64,000 nt of DNA from Aquabacterium sp. (GTDB taxonomy: Bacteria > Pseudomonadota > Gammaproteobacteria > Burkholderiales > Burkholderiaceae_C): assembly GCF_029946005.1 (NCBI RefSeq), contig NZ_JAQSDR010000009.1, forward strand, positions 248,001 to 312,000, given 5' to 3'. The notes under the pieces are model-generated. The model saw only the letters and a list, made by a program, of their open reading frames with translations. It did not search any database and had not been told where the DNA came from. The position numbers and the translations under genes were made by a program. Below, in pieces: positions 47,516 to 60,037 of the stretch (position 1 is the first letter of the stretch; every line of letters starts with the position of its first letter).

Positions 47516-48408
47516 GGCCTGTTCGATGTGAGAAGGGTTATAGATTGTGGCGCGGAATGAACTGCCATCGGCCAAGAATTGGGGGGAATTTCGGATGCGG
47601 ACCACACCTTCAGTGCATCGACGGTGGCGGCCACATCGTGAACACGCACCACCTTCGCACCTTGGTGAACGCTCGCCAGCGCAGCGGCCAGACTGGCGGC
47701 CAAACGATCGCCCACGGGCCTGCCCGTGACATGCCCAAGGGTGGACTTGCGGGACCAGCCCACCAGCAGCGGCAGCCCAAAACTGAGTAGCTCGCTTTGC
47801 CGACGCAACAAATCCAGGTTGTGTTGCGGTGTTTTGCCAAAACCAATGCCAGGGTCCAGGCACAACCTGTCCCGAGCCACGCTCTGAGCCACCATGGCTT
47901 GCACCCTTTCCTGCAGAAAGGTGCGCACCTCGTCGATCACATCGCTGTATTGCGGGCGAAATTGCATGGTGGACGGGTCTCCCTGCATGTGCATCAGGCA
48001 CACCCCGCATTGGCCATGCGCCACCACCACCGACTCCGCACCAGGCGCCTGCAAAGCGCGGATGTCATTGATGATGTCCACGCCCAGGTCCAGGGCCCGC
48101 TGCATGACCTGCGTCTTGCAGGTGTCCACAGAAATGGGCACACCCAGACTGAGCGCCCCCTGCAGGACCGGACCCACGCGCGCCCACTCCTCTTCTACGC
48201 TCAAGGTGGGGGCACCTGGGCGGCTCGACTCGCCACCAATGTCGAGGATGTCGGCCCCCTCTTTCAACAACTGCTCGCAATGCACCAGCGCCGATTGGGC
48301 ATCGGCATGACTTCCGCCATCTGAAAATGAATCCGGGGTGACGTTGACAATGCCCATCACTTTTGGCGAGGACAGGTCGATTCGGAATCGGGTGGTGTGC
48401 CAGAACAT
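47512..48408 (-). CDS. folP: Dihydropteroate synthase
   Basis: This 298-residue TIM-barrel enzyme joins p-aminobenzoate to pterin pyrophosphate in folate synthesis and is the sulfonamide target. Marks are [55 protein letters not shown] and the final VRVHDVA. I start at [11 protein letters not shown]. It lies after ftsH and its terminator, and before glmM, as in many proteobacteria. Confidence 0.95.
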   Translation of the reverse strand: MFWHTTRFRIDLSSPKVMGIVNVTPDSFSDGGSHADAQSALVHCEQLLKEGADILDIGGESSRPGAPTLSVEEEWARVGPVLQGALSLGVPISVDTCKTQVMQRALDLGVDIINDIRALQAPGAESVVVAHGQCGVCLMHMQGDPSTMQFRPQYSDVIDEVRTFLQERVQAMVAQSVARDRLCLDPGIGFGKTPQHNLDLLRRQSELLSFGLPLLVGWSRKSTLGHVTGRPVGDRLAASLAAALASVHQGAKVVRVHDVAATVDALKVWSASEIPPNSWPMAVHSAPQSITLLTSNRP

Positions 48409-48430
48409 GGTGGCCAAACGCTGGGTGTAA

Positions 48431-48454
48431 TGAAAACGGGGCCGAAGCCCCGTT
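48431..48454 (-). terminator. Rho-independent terminator after ftsH
   Basis: On the minus strand an 8-bp stem AACGGGGC/GCCCCGTT closes a TTCG tetraloop (48435-48454) and is followed by T residues. It lies about 40 bases after the ftsH stop and 26 bases before the folP start, so folP needs readthrough or its own promoter. Confidence 0.85.
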
Positions 48455-48493
48455 GATTGAATCACGCCTGAATTCAGGCGCAGTTGATGTGGA

Positions 48494-50401
48494 TCACGCT
48501 GCAGCCGGGGCACCATCGGTGCTCACCGGAGGCTTGGTACCGCCACCCGGAGGCGTGGTGCGGGGAACCCAATCCTTCGGAGGACGGGGGTCGCGCCCCT
48601 GCATGATGTCCTCGATCTGCTCGGCATCGATGGTTTCCCATTCGAGCAAAGCCTTGGCCATCGAGTGCATCTTGTCCTTGTTGTCTTCGATGAGCTTGCG
48701 GGCAACGCCGTATTGCTCGTCGATGATCCGGCGGATCACGTGGTCCACCGTCTGCATGGTCTGCTCGGACATGTTCGTCGTCTTGGTGACCGAACGTCCC
48801 AGGAAGACTTCACCTTCGTTGTCGGCGTAGACCATGGGGCCCAACTCGTCGGTCATGCCATAACGCATCACCATGTCGCGGGCGATGCTGGTGGCGCGCT
48901 CGAAGTCGTTGCTGGCGCCGGTAGTCATCTGATTCATGAACACTTCTTCAGCGATACGGCCGCCGAACAACACCGAGATGGTGTCGAGCATGCGCTCCTT
49001 GTCCATGCTGTAGCGGTCGCCTTCAGGCAGCTGCATGGTCAGGCCCAGTGCACGGCCACGCGGGATGATCGTGACCTTGTGGACCGGGTCTGTCTTGGGC
49101 AGCAAGCGGGCGACCAGAGTGTGACCAGCCTCGTGGTAGGCCGTGTTGCGGCGTTCTTCCTCGGGCATGATCAGCGACTTGCGCTCCGGGCCCATCATGA
49201 TCTTGTCCTTGGCCTTCTCGAAGTCCTGCATCTCGACCACACGGCCATTGCGGCGCGCGGCAAACAGGGCGGCTTCATTGACCAGGTTGGCCAGATCGGC
49301 GCCCGAGAAGCCAGGCGTGCCACGGGCCAGGATGTCAGAACGCACGTCTTGGCCCACGGGCACCTTACGGACGTGGACGTTCAGAATCTGTTCGCGGCCC
49401 CGCACATCGGGCAGCGTCACGTAAACCTGGCGGTCGAAACGACCGGGACGCAGCAGGGCCGGGTCCAGGATGTCGGGACGGTTGGTCGCGGCGATCACGA
49501 TCACACCCAGGTTGGTTTCGAAACCATCCATCTCGACCAGCATCTGATTGAGGGTCTGCTCGCGTTCGTCGTTACCACCACCCAAGCCAGCGCCACGGTG
49601 GCGGCCGACTGCGTCGATTTCATCGACAAAGATGATGCAAGGCGAGTTTTTCTTGGCTTGCTCGAACATGTCGCGGACACGGGCTGCACCCACGCCAACG
49701 AACATTTCCACGAAGTCAGAACCCGAAATGGTGAAGAAGGGCACTTTGGCTTCGCCAGCGATCGACTTGGCCAGCAACGTTTTACCGGTACCGGGGGGGC
49801 CCACCAGCAAAACACCACGAGGAATGCGGCCGCCGAGCTTCTGGAATTTCTGCGGATCGCGCAAGAAATCGACCAGTTCCTTGACTTCTTCCTTGGCCTC
49901 GTCGCAACCAGCAACGTCCGCGAACGTGACATTGTTATTGGTGTCGTCCAGCATGCGCGCGCGACTCTTGCCGAAGCTGAAAGCCCCGCCCTTGCCGCCA
50001 CCCTGCATCTGGCGCATGAAATAGATCCACACGCCGATCAGCAGCAGCATGGGGCCCCAGGACACCAGCAGGCTCATGATGAGCGAGGGCTCTTCGCGGG
50101 CCTTCACGTCGAACTTGACGCCGTTGTTGATCAGGTCGCCGACCAGGCCACGATCCAGAATGGTGGCCGTGCTGCGCAGACGTTTGTCGTCACTGGTGAC
50201 CGCAATGATCTCCGTACCACCGCCGCCGCTGTCTTGCAGCGTGACGCTCTTGATGCGCTTGGCGCGGACTTCTTCGAGGAAGTCTGAGTAGCCAATTTGG
50301 TTACCGGCCGTCGTGGCGCGATCAAACTGCTTGAACACGGTGAACAGCACCAACGCCACCACCAGCCAAACAGCAATTTTCGAGAACCATTGATTGTTCA
50401 C
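48494..50401 (-). CDS. ftsH: ATP-dependent zinc metalloprotease FtsH
   Basis: This 635-residue inner-membrane AAA protease has two N-terminal membrane helices (residues 8-24 and about 108-127), Walker [11 protein letters not shown] near residue 196, Walker B IIFVDEID, the second region of homology [20 protein letters not shown], and the zinc site YHEAGH near residue 415. It degrades membrane proteins, LpxC and sigma-32. It starts with GTG behind AAGGAG. A sigma-32-type promoter precedes it, and the C-terminus is a Pro-rich tail. Confidence 0.97.
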   Translation of the reverse strand: MNNQWFSKIAVWLVVALVLFTVFKQFDRATTAGNQIGYSDFLEEVRAKRIKSVTLQDSGGGGTEIIAVTSDDKRLRSTATILDRGLVGDLINNGVKFDVKAREEPSLIMSLLVSWGPMLLLIGVWIYFMRQMQGGGKGGAFSFGKSRARMLDDTNNNVTFADVAGCDEAKEEVKELVDFLRDPQKFQKLGGRIPRGVLLVGPPGTGKTLLAKSIAGEAKVPFFTISGSDFVEMFVGVGAARVRDMFEQAKKNSPCIIFVDEIDAVGRHRGAGLGGGNDEREQTLNQMLVEMDGFETNLGVIVIAATNRPDILDPALLRPGRFDRQVYVTLPDVRGREQILNVHVRKVPVGQDVRSDILARGTPGFSGADLANLVNEAALFAARRNGRVVEMQDFEKAKDKIMMGPERKSLIMPEEERRNTAYHEAGHTLVARLLPKTDPVHKVTIIPRGRALGLTMQLPEGDRYSMDKERMLDTISVLFGGRIAEEVFMNQMTTGASNDFERATSIARDMVMRYGMTDELGPMVYADNEGEVFLGRSVTKTTNMSEQTMQTVDHVIRRIIDEQYGVARKLIEDNKDKMHSMAKALLEWETIDAEQIEDIMQGRDPRPPKDWVPRTTPPGGGTKPPVSTDGAPAAA

Positions 50402-50515
50402 CGCGGCTCCTTATGCCATTCACCCTCTGTCTCGGCCGGCGCAGGATGCAACCCGATAACCGAAACAGATTCAAAAAACCCCGCATCCAAGCCACTGAAC
50501 ACGCAGTCTTCGCGG

Positions 50516-50544
50516 TACATGGGGACGATTCTATGCGAGTCAAG
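50516..50544 (-). promoter_or_regulatory. Sigma-32 (heat-shock) promoter of ftsH
   Basis: On the minus strand, CTTGAC (50539-50544) and CCCCATGTA (50516-50524) are spaced by 14 bases. This is close to the RpoH consensus (CTTGAA, 13-15 bases, CCCCATnT). The predicted leader to the ftsH GTG is about 110 bases. ftsH is an RpoH target in other proteobacteria. Confidence 0.82.
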
Positions 50545-50615
50545 CCCCCGCTTGCATGGACCAATCCCTGGACAAGCCGAGGATTTACGCCTCATCACGC
50601 AATTGGCGCTCAAAT

Positions 50616-51290
50616 TCATCGATTTTTGAGCCCTATGCCCACCAAAAATGTCTCGGAAGATTTATCGCGTGATGCTTTCGGTTTGATCGGTTTGACCACG
50701 CGAAATGATTTTTTAAACAATTCCACCAATTGGCTGTAGCCACTGCCGTGAAAGACCTTGCACACCAAGGCACCTTCCGTCTTGAGGTGCGACATGGAGA
50801 ACTCCACGGCCAGTTCGACAAGGTGCTCGATCTTGGCCGCATCCGACGACTCGATGCCGCTAAGGTTGGGGGCCATGTCAGACAAGACCACGTCAACGGA
50901 ACGTCCGCCCACCATCGCGTCGAGTTGCGCCAAAACAGCATCCTCGCGAAAATCGCCCAGGATGAATTGGACGCCCTCGATGGGGTCGAACTCCAGGAGG
51001 TCTAGGGCGATGATGGCGCCATTGAGCTCGCCCACGGCCGCCCCCCCCACACCAGCGTCTTTCGGGGCGAATTTGCGGCGAACGTACTGGCTCCAGGCGC
51101 CTGGAACGGCCCCCAGATCGATCACCAACTGGCCCGGTTTGATCAAATTCAGGCTTTCGTCGATCTCTTTGAGTTTGTAGGCCGCACGCGCCCGAAAGCC
51201 GTCTTTTTTGGCCATTCGGACGTAAGGATCGGTCAGATGGTCGTTCAACCAGGCCTTATTGACCTTTTTGCTTTTCGTTTTGACTTTCAT
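50616..51290 (-). CDS. rlmE: 23S rRNA 2'-O-ribose U2552 methyltransferase
   Basis: This 224-residue SAM enzyme (RrmJ/FtsJ) has [14 protein letters not shown] near residue 58, the [12 protein letters not shown] segment, and the catalytic K-D-K set, with the last Lys in [11 protein letters not shown]. It methylates U2552 in the 50S subunit and is a heat-shock gene in E. coli. It is upstream of ftsH on the same strand, the standard pair. Its start is only 17 bases from the divergent yhbY start. Confidence 0.95.
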   Translation of the reverse strand: MKVKTKSKKVNKAWLNDHLTDPYVRMAKKDGFRARAAYKLKEIDESLNLIKPGQLVIDLGAVPGAWSQYVRRKFAPKDAGVGGAAVGELNGAIIALDLLEFDPIEGVQFILGDFREDAVLAQLDAMVGGRSVDVVLSDMAPNLSGIESSDAAKIEHLVELAVEFSMSHLKTEGALVCKVFHGSGYSQLVELFKKSFRVVKPIKPKASRDKSSETFLVGIGLKNR

Positions 51291-51295
51291 GGCTC

Positions 51296-51302
51296 GATAA
51301 TA
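51296..51302. promoter_or_regulatory. Shared -10 core between divergent rlmE and yhbY
   Basis: GATAAT (51296-51301, plus) and TATTAT (51297-51302, minus) overlap in the 17 bases between the two start codons. Each would place a start site almost on the opposite gene's ATG, so leaderless or near-leaderless transcripts are possible. No good -35 was found for either direction. Confidence 0.35.
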
Positions 51303-51307
51303 GAGGG

Positions 51308-51772
51308 ATGCCTGCTATTGAATTGACAACTGCCGAGCGACGTGCCCTGAGGGCCGACGCACACCACCTTGATCCCGTCGTCATGATCGGGAACGAAGGC
51401 CTGACAACCAACGTCGTCAAAGAGACCGACCACGCCTTGAAAGCCCACGGGCTCATCAAGATTCGCGTGTTGGGAGACGACCGCACTGCGCGCAACGAGA
51501 TGTTCGCCGCTTTGTGCGATCAATTGAGCGCCGCGCCGATCCAGCACATTGGTAAATTGCTGATTTTGTGGCGCGCCATTCCGGAAAAAGAAGCTGAAGA
51601 GGCTTCCAACGGTGCCAATGGATCGCGCATTGTCAAGATCTTGAAGTTTTCCAAGAGTGGCACCCGCCGCCCGGAAGTCAAGAAAGTCACCGTGATGGGC
51701 AACCAGCGCGTGACCGCCGGTGGCTTGATCAAACGCGCCAAAAAACGCGTTCCCAGCAAGAAACCCGGCTGA
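51308..51772 (+). CDS. yhbY: YhbY/CRS1-family RNA-binding protein
   Basis: This 154-residue protein has a CRM domain ([38 protein letters not shown], then [10 protein letters not shown] and [10 protein letters not shown]). YhbY binds pre-50S particles. The C-terminal 60 residues are Lys/Arg-rich ([21 protein letters not shown]) and beyond the E. coli length of about 97, fitting an extra RNA-binding tail seen in betaproteobacteria. It diverges from rlmE. GAGGG is directly before the ATG, tighter than usual. Confidence 0.9.
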   Translation: MPAIELTTAERRALRADAHHLDPVVMIGNEGLTTNVVKETDHALKAHGLIKIRVLGDDRTARNEMFAALCDQLSAAPIQHIGKLLILWRAIPEKEAEEASNGANGSRIVKILKFSKSGTRRPEVKKVTVMGNQRVTAGGLIKRAKKRVPSKKPG

Positions 51773-51782
51773 TCCGGGCAAC

Positions 51783-52229
51783 TCAGCGGCGGCCAGTGAG
51801 CCGCCACGCCAGGGCCAACACCAGCACCCCTTTGAACAGGAACAAGCTGGACGACATGGCGTGCAGGGTGCCGAAGGACAAACTACCCCCCTGCCCCGCC
51901 TTGGCCGCCACGATCATCGGGCTCAGGGCGAAATGGCCGAGCACGGTAGCAAACATGGCCCCCATCACCAACATCAGCTCTGCGGACATGACCGATTGGC
52001 CCGCTTGCAGCGCTGATTGGCGGGTACGCTGGCGCTCAATGAAAAACAATGCGATGGCCAGCACCAGACTCACATAGGCCTCCGTGGCGAAAATGCGCCC
52101 CGCAGCCACGCCTGCCATGCTTCGGTCCAGCACCGCAAACAGGTTTGGGGCTGCAATTCCACCAACGGCCAGCAATATGCCGACCCAAACGGCGGCCAGC
52201 AATGGTTGCAAACGTGACGCAAAAATCAT
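51783..52229 (-). CDS. DUF4149-domain membrane protein
   Basis: This 148-residue protein has four hydrophobic helices (about residues 8-25, 45-65, 85-105 and 122-142). It shows the DUF4149 pattern of WVGILLAVGGIAAPNLFAVLDRSMAGVAAGRIF and a second half with LMLVMGAMFATVLGHFALSPMI. The family is of unknown function and in Burkholderiales usually lies between yhbY or ftsJ and greA, as here. It follows greA by nine bases on the minus strand and is probably cotranscribed. It converges on yhbY. Confidence 0.85.
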   Translation of the reverse strand: MIFASRLQPLLAAVWVGILLAVGGIAAPNLFAVLDRSMAGVAAGRIFATEAYVSLVLAIALFFIERQRTRQSALQAGQSVMSAELMLVMGAMFATVLGHFALSPMIVAAKAGQGGSLSFGTLHAMSSSLFLFKGVLVLALAWRLTGRR

Positions 52230-52238
52230 CTATCCGAC

Positions 52239-52715
52239 TTACTGGTAGCGAACTTCAATGATTTCGTAGTGGCGCACACCGCTGGGCGCCTGCACGGCGG
52301 CCACATCACCCGCCTCTTTGCCAATCATGGCGCGCGCGATGGGAGAGCTGATCGACACCAGACCCAATTTCAGGTCTGCTTCGTCGTCGCCGACGATCTG
52401 ATAGGTCACCGTGGCGCCCGACTCTTCTTCTTCCAGATCCACAGTGGAACCGAAGACCACGCGGCCCCCAGCGTCCAATGCCGCAGGATCAATGATCTGT
52501 GCGGCGGACAATTTGCCTTCGATTTCCTGGATGCGGCCTTCGATGAAGCCCTGCTTGTCCTTGGCGGCGTCGTATTCTGCGTTTTCCGACAGATCGCCCT
52601 GGGCACGCGCTTCGGCAATGGCCAAAACCACGGCGGGACGTTCAACGTGCTTGAGCTTTTGCAGCTCTTGCTTGAGTTTTTCTGCACCAATTTTGGTGAT
52701 GGGGATGGTGGACAT
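52239..52715 (-). CDS. greA: Transcription elongation factor GreA
   Basis: This 158-residue protein has the N-terminal coiled coil with the acidic tip ([20 protein letters not shown]) and the C-terminal FKBP-like domain ([45 protein letters not shown]). It rescues backtracked RNA polymerase by stimulating transcript cleavage. I start at MSTIPITK, with the longer frame covering hairpins in the carB-greA gap. It follows carB, as in many betaproteobacteria. Confidence 0.96.
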   Translation of the reverse strand: MSTIPITKIGAEKLKQELQKLKHVERPAVVLAIAEARAQGDLSENAEYDAAKDKQGFIEGRIQEIEGKLSAAQIIDPAALDAGGRVVFGSTVDLEEEESGATVTYQIVGDDEADLKLGLVSISSPIARAMIGKEAGDVAAVQAPSGVRHYEIIEVRYQ

Positions 52716-52739
52716 GATGTGTCTCTCGCAATGAATGGA

Positions 52740-52781
52740 GCCGCGCCCGTGAGCCATCTGACGATGGGTTCCGGGCGCGGC
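52740..52781 (-). repeat. 9-bp inverted repeat in the greA leader
   Basis: GCCGCGCCC (52740-52748) and GGGCGCGGC (52773-52781) are perfect arms around 24 bases. As RNA they would form a strong stem about 25 bases before the greA start. No T-run follows. Confidence 0.55.
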
Positions 52782-52799
52782 CCTCATGGTGATCTGGAG

Positions 52800-52824
52800 T
52801 CGGGGCCCTGTGTGTGCGCCCCGA
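52800..52824 (-). repeat. 7-bp hairpin just after carB
   Basis: TCGGGGC (52800-52806) and GCCCCGA (52818-52824) pair around an 11-base loop, 12 bases after the carB stop. It lacks a T-run, so it may be a partial terminator or an mRNA 3'-end stem. Confidence 0.45.
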
Positions 52825-52835
52825 GACGTGCCAGT

Positions 52836-56103
<3,268 letters not shown>

Positions 56104-56111
<8 letters not shown>

Positions 56112-57276
56112 TGTTCTTCTCCATCAGCCGCGCAGCCATGAGATCCGTGAAACGTTCAAACAGGTAGCTGATGTCATGCGGTCCGGGCGAGGCTTCCGGG
56201 TGACCCTGGAAGCAGAAAGCGGGTTTGTCGGTGCGGGCCAAGCCTTGCAGCGTGCCATCGAACAGGGACACGTGCGTGGGGCGCAGATTGGCGGGCAATG
56301 TCTTCTCATCGACCGCGAAACCGTGGTTCTGGCTGGTGATGCTGACGCGGCCAGTATCGAGGTCTTTCACGGGGTGGTTGGCGCCATGGTGGCCGAACTT
56401 CATCTTGAAGGTCTTGGCACCAGAAGCGAGCGCCAGGATCTGATGGCCCAGGCAGATCCCAAAAGTGGGGATGCCGGTTTCGATCAGTTCGCGTGCAGCG
56501 GCGATGGCGTAGTCACAAGGCTCTGGATCGCCGGGGCCATTGGACAGGAAGATGCCGTCGGGCTTGTGCTTGAGCACTTCAGCCGCAGACGTTTTGGCAG
56601 GCACCACGGTGACCTTGCAACCACGCTGAGCCAGCATGCGCAGAATGTTGCGCTTGACGCCAAAGTCATAGGCGACCACGTGAAACTTGGGCGCAGTTTG
56701 CTGGCCGAATCCTTCGCCCAGGGTCCATTCGGTTTCGGTCCAGACTGAGGTCTCCGTGGCGGACACCACCTTGGCCAGATCCTGGCCCGCCATATTGGGA
56801 GCGGCCTTGGCCTTGGCAATGGCCTCGGCTTTCACTGCATCGGTGATTTCCTGACCAGCTGGCAATCCGACGATGCAGCCGTTTTGCGCGCCCTTGGACC
56901 GCAAAATGCGTGTCAGTTGGCGGGTGTCGATTCCGGCAATGGCCACGATGCCCTGGGCTTGCAGGTACTCAGACAGTGATTGGGTCTGACGGAAGTTGGA
57001 GACCCGGATGGGCAGGTCTTTGATGATCAGACCAGAGGCATGGACTTTCGACGCTTCGACATCCTCAGGATTGACGCCATAGTTGCCAATGTGCGGATAC
57101 GTCAGGGTGACGATCTGTTGGCAATAGCTGGGGTCGGTGAGGATTTCTTGGTAGCCGGTGAGCGAGGTGTTGAACACCACTTCGCCGACTGTGTGACCGG
57201 CAATGCCGATCGAAGTGCCAGAAAAGACCGTGCCGTCTGCGAGGGCCAAAAGAGCTTGGGGCAGTACGGGCAGCAC
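56104..57276 (-). CDS. carA: Carbamoyl-phosphate synthase small subunit
   Basis: This 390-residue glutaminase subunit has the N-terminal domain [34 protein letters not shown], and the GATase triad region [20 protein letters not shown] (Cys near residue 265) with the [11 protein letters not shown] histidine. It starts with GTG behind GGAGA; no better ATG is in place. It supplies ammonia to CarB. The carA promoter region is shared with bacterioferritin, read the other way. Confidence 0.96.
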
Positions 57277-57391
57277 GGGGTTATTCTCCGTTGTTGTGCG
57301 CGCCCAGCTCTGCTCTCGAGGAGCCGATTCCGGTGAGGGTGAAACGATGCAAGTTTCGCTAGGCGGGGGGTGGTTTCGGGTAAACCTGTAG

Positions 57392-57399
57392 AGTATAAC
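57392..57399. promoter_or_regulatory. Overlapping -10 candidates of divergent carA and bfr
   Basis: TATACT on the minus strand (57392-57397) and TATAAC on the plus strand (57394-57399) overlap between the two genes. -35 boxes are weak in both directions, so this is a low-confidence assignment. Confidence 0.3.
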
Positions 57400-57441
57400 T
57401 CATCGTGCTGTCGCAAAGCATTTCACACCCACGGAGGCCCC

Positions 57442-57909
57442 ATGAAAGGCGACATGAAAGTCATTGAACACCTGAACGCTCAACTCAAAAATGAGCTGAC
57501 GGCCACCAACCAGTACTTCCTGCACTACCGCATGCTCAAGCACTGGGGTTTTGACAAGCTGGCCAAGAAAGAATACGAAGAATCGATCGGCGAGATGAAG
57601 CACGCCGACAAGCTGATGGAGCGCATCTTCACGCTTGATGGCCTGCCCAACCTGCAAGACCTGGGCAAGCTGCTGATTGGCGAAGACGTGCCCGAGCTGT
57701 TGAGTTGCGACTTGCAACTTGAAAGCGGCGCCCAGCAGACCATCAAGGACGGCATCGCCTACTGCGAAACCGTGCGCGACTACGTCTCGCGCGACCTGCT
57801 ACAAGCCATTTTGGACGACACCGAAGAGCACATTGACTTTCTGGAAACCCAGATTGACCTGATTGCCAAGGTCGGCCTTCAAAATTACCTGCAATCGCAG
57901 ATGAGTTGA
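57442..57909 (+). CDS. bfr: Bacterioferritin
   Basis: This 155-residue protein is the heme-containing ferritin that stores iron as a 24-mer. The start [19 protein letters not shown] and the segments [27 protein letters not shown] (heme Met near residue 52) and [11 protein letters not shown] closely follow E. coli Bfr. The diiron ligands (Glu and His in helices B-D, including EEHIDFLE) are present. GGAGG precedes the ATG. It is followed by the bacterioferritin-associated ferredoxin gene. Confidence 0.96.
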   Translation: MKGDMKVIEHLNAQLKNELTATNQYFLHYRMLKHWGFDKLAKKEYEESIGEMKHADKLMERIFTLDGLPNLQDLGKLLIGEDVPELLSCDLQLESGAQQTIKDGIAYCETVRDYVSRDLLQAILDDTEEHIDFLETQIDLIAKVGLQNYLQSQMS

Positions 57910-57917
57910 TCGGCGCG

Positions 57918-57938
57918 GGCCGCACCACTGGTGTGGCC
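57918..57938 (+). repeat. Stem-loop after bfr
   Basis: GGCCGCACC (57918-57926) pairs with GGTGTGGCC (57930-57938), one G-U, loop of three bases. It lies nine bases after the bfr stop. No T-run, so a weak or Rho-assisted end or a 3'-stabilising stem. Confidence 0.45.
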
Positions 57939-57982
57939 TGTGAGAAATCCCCGAAAACCATGGGGACTATGCGCCCAAGGGG

Positions 57983-58010
57983 TTGACTGCGAATTGTTCT
58001 TATTTAGAAT
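57983..58010 (+). promoter_or_regulatory. Promoter of bfd with a Fur-like site
   Basis: TTGACT (57983-57988) and TAGAAT (58005-58010) are spaced by 16 bases. Across the -10 lies an imperfect AT-rich inverted element (GTTCTTATTTAGAAT) reminiscent of a Fur box. The bfd start is 29 bases downstream. bfd is iron-repressed via Fur in other proteobacteria. Confidence 0.6.
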
Positions 58011-58038
58011 AGCGTCATCAACTCAGGTTCTTGACGCC

Positions 58039-58257
58039 ATGATTGTCTGTGTTTGCAACCGCATCTCTGATCGCGACATCGTGCGCCATGCGCAGCAAGG
58101 GTGCTCGTCGTTCGACGACCTTCAGTTCGAGCTGGGCGTTTCCACCTGCTGCGGCAGTTGTGAGCAATGCGCACGCGCTGTTTTCCAGGGCGCCAAACGG
58201 GTCGTCACCGACGCTAGCCATTCAGCCGCGTCCATTGGCTTGCCAGCCTTCGCCTGA
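58039..58257 (+). CDS. bfd: Bacterioferritin-associated ferredoxin
   Basis: This 72-residue [2Fe-2S] protein has the cluster cysteines VCVCN (residues 4 and 6) and a CCGSCEQC stretch, with the BFD helix-turn fold between (DRDIVRHAQQGCSSFDDLQ). It binds Bfr and passes electrons to mobilise stored iron. The pair bfr-bfd is separated by about 130 bases with its own promoter, so the two can be controlled in opposite directions by iron. Confidence 0.94.
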   Translation: MIVCVCNRISDRDIVRHAQQGCSSFDDLQFELGVSTCCGSCEQCARAVFQGAKRVVTDASHSAASIGLPAFA

Positions 58258-58380
58258 CACAGCAGCGCCAAAACGCGCGTCATTTCGCACAATCGCTAGA
58301 GGCTTTTTTCCCTTAACTTTGCCGCTGCCTGACCGATACCCCTGTAGGACCGGTCGGTTTGGCTTGCAGCAGAGGGAATC

Positions 58381-58914
58381 ATGGCTTCATCATTCTTCGT
58401 TGACGACAAAGCAAGTAAACACACCTACGGTGTGAAAGCACGGCCAACGCTGGTGCAATTGCAACCCATGCCGACGGCATTGCCTGTCGATGACTCCGAT
58501 TTCCCCGCATCTTCCTCATTGCGCCGGGCGCAGGTGTGTCCGCCTTCATTGTTCAGCCGCTCAGGCCCGCAGTGGAAACGGTGGGTCAAGGGCTTTTGGT
58601 CCTGGTTGTGGGATCTCGACGAATACCCCGAGGCCATGCCCTTGCAGACTGGGTTGAACAAGGTCAAGTCAGAATTCACTGCCGCGATGTGGGATCTTCA
58701 ATCAGTGCGCGCCAACCAGGTTCGCGATGCCATTGAGCATGCTCGCTCATTGCGGGAACTGTGGCACCTGCGTGCCGACGTGTTCCGGGCAATCTCGACC
58801 CACCGTGGTCAAACCGAAGCCACGGTCCGCATCGAGGCGCTCAACAACCATTTCCCAGTGCGCATGTCCCGGCCAACCACCGAGATCCGGACAGGGCGCA
58901 CGACAACTTGGTGA
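58381..58914 (+). CDS. Unrecognised protein, 177 residues
   Basis: A good ribosome site (AGAGGGA) precedes the ATG, and codon choice matches neighbours, so this looks like a real gene. The N-terminal 60 residues are Pro/Ser-rich and probably unordered. A Trp-rich segment (QWKRWVKGFWSWLWDLDEYPEAMP, near residues 64-87) follows and may bind membrane or protein. Then come helices (NKVKSEFTAAMWDLQSVRANQ, RDAIEHARSLRELWHLRADVFRAIS) and a basic tail. No signal peptide or catalytic motif. I do not recognise it. Confidence 0.6.
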   Translation: MASSFFVDDKASKHTYGVKARPTLVQLQPMPTALPVDDSDFPASSSLRRAQVCPPSLFSRSGPQWKRWVKGFWSWLWDLDEYPEAMPLQTGLNKVKSEFTAAMWDLQSVRANQVRDAIEHARSLRELWHLRADVFRAISTHRGQTEATVRIEALNNHFPVRMSRPTTEIRTGRTTTW

Positions 58915-58984
58915 TCAGTTGTCACAAAGGCCATTGAAGACGCGATCGCCATAGCACAATGGAGGGCTGAAACCCAACAGCCCC

Positions 58985-59992
58985 ATGAACATCATCATCC
59001 TGGACGACTACCAAGACGCCGTCCGCAAGCTCAAATGCGCATCCAAGCTGGATGGGCTTTCCGCCAAGGTCTTCACCAACACCGTCAAAGGCAATGGGCA
59101 ACTGGCCGTGCGCTTGCGCGATGCGGAAGCCCTGGTGCTGATCCGAGAGCGCACCCACTTCCCCAAGGGCCTGCTTGAAAAGTTGCCCAAACTGCGCCTG
59201 ATCTGCCAGACCGGGCCGGTGGGCCCTCACATCGACATCGATGCCTGCACCAGGCTGGGCATTGCGGTGGCCGAGGGCGTAGGCTCTCCGGTGGCCCCGG
59301 CCGAGTTGACTTGGGCGCTGGTGATGGCCGCCATGCGACGCCTGCCCCAATACATCGGCAACCTCAAACATGGCGCCTGGCAACAGTCCGGCTTGAAAGC
59401 CTCGTCCATGCCCACCAATTTTGGCGTGGGCATGGTACTCAAGGGCAAAACTCTGGGCATCTGGGGCTATGGGCGCATCGGCCAGTTGGTGGCGGGCTTT
59501 GGCAAGGCCTTTGGCATGCATGTCACGGTGTGGGGCAGCGAAGATTCCCGTGCCCGCGCCAAGGCCGATGGCCACATTCCAGCGCCCAGCCGCGATGCAT
59601 TTTTTGAAGCTTGCGATGTGCTCAGCCTGCATTTGCGACTGAACGACGACACGCGGGGCATCATCAAGCTGGAAGACCTGAGCCGCATGAAGCCCACGGC
59701 TTTGCTGGTCAACACATCGCGCGCCGAGCTGATCCATGAAAATGCCTTGGTGACTTCGCTCAACCGGGGACGGCCCGGCATGGCCGCTGTCGATGTGTTC
59801 GAAAGTGAGCCCATCATGCAAGGCCACCCGCTGCTGCGCCTGGAAAACGCGGTGTGTACGCCGCACATCGGCTACGTCGAGCAGGACAACTACGAGCAGT
59901 ACTTCAACGCTGCCTTTGACAACCTGCTGAACTTCATCAAGGGCGAGCCGACCCACATCGTCAACCCGGAAGTCCTGCACCCCAGGTACTGA
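58985..59992 (+). CDS. D-isomer-specific 2-hydroxyacid dehydrogenase
   Basis: This 335-residue NAD enzyme has GIWGYGRIGQLVAGFGKAFGM (near residue 160), the catalytic Arg in LVNTSRAELI, the Glu in VDVFESEP, and the His in CTPHIGYVE. It is similar to SerA-like or glyoxylate/hydroxypyruvate reductases; substrate cannot be read from sequence. It ends with the stop directly before the MFS gene, so the two may form a unit for transport and reduction of an organic acid. Confidence 0.88.
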   Translation: MNIIILDDYQDAVRKLKCASKLDGLSAKVFTNTVKGNGQLAVRLRDAEALVLIRERTHFPKGLLEKLPKLRLICQTGPVGPHIDIDACTRLGIAVAEGVGSPVAPAELTWALVMAAMRRLPQYIGNLKHGAWQQSGLKASSMPTNFGVGMVLKGKTLGIWGYGRIGQLVAGFGKAFGMHVTVWGSEDSRARAKADGHIPAPSRDAFFEACDVLSLHLRLNDDTRGIIKLEDLSRMKPTALLVNTSRAELIHENALVTSLNRGRPGMAAVDVFESEPIMQGHPLLRLENAVCTPHIGYVEQDNYEQYFNAAFDNLLNFIKGEPTHIVNPEVLHPRY

Positions 59993-60037
59993 TTGAGACC
60001 CTGCTTGGAAGCTGAGCGCGCACTGCCCCGCCAGGAC

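Noticed and set aside
48665..50287. 540-codon open frame antisense to ftsH
   Set aside because: It is a compositional shadow of ftsH, rich in His, Gln and Asp, without a start signal or motif.
50398..50619. 73-codon minus-strand frame in the ftsH leader
   Set aside because: No ribosome site, and it overlaps the sigma-32 promoter and ftsH ribosome site. Codon use is unlike genes here.
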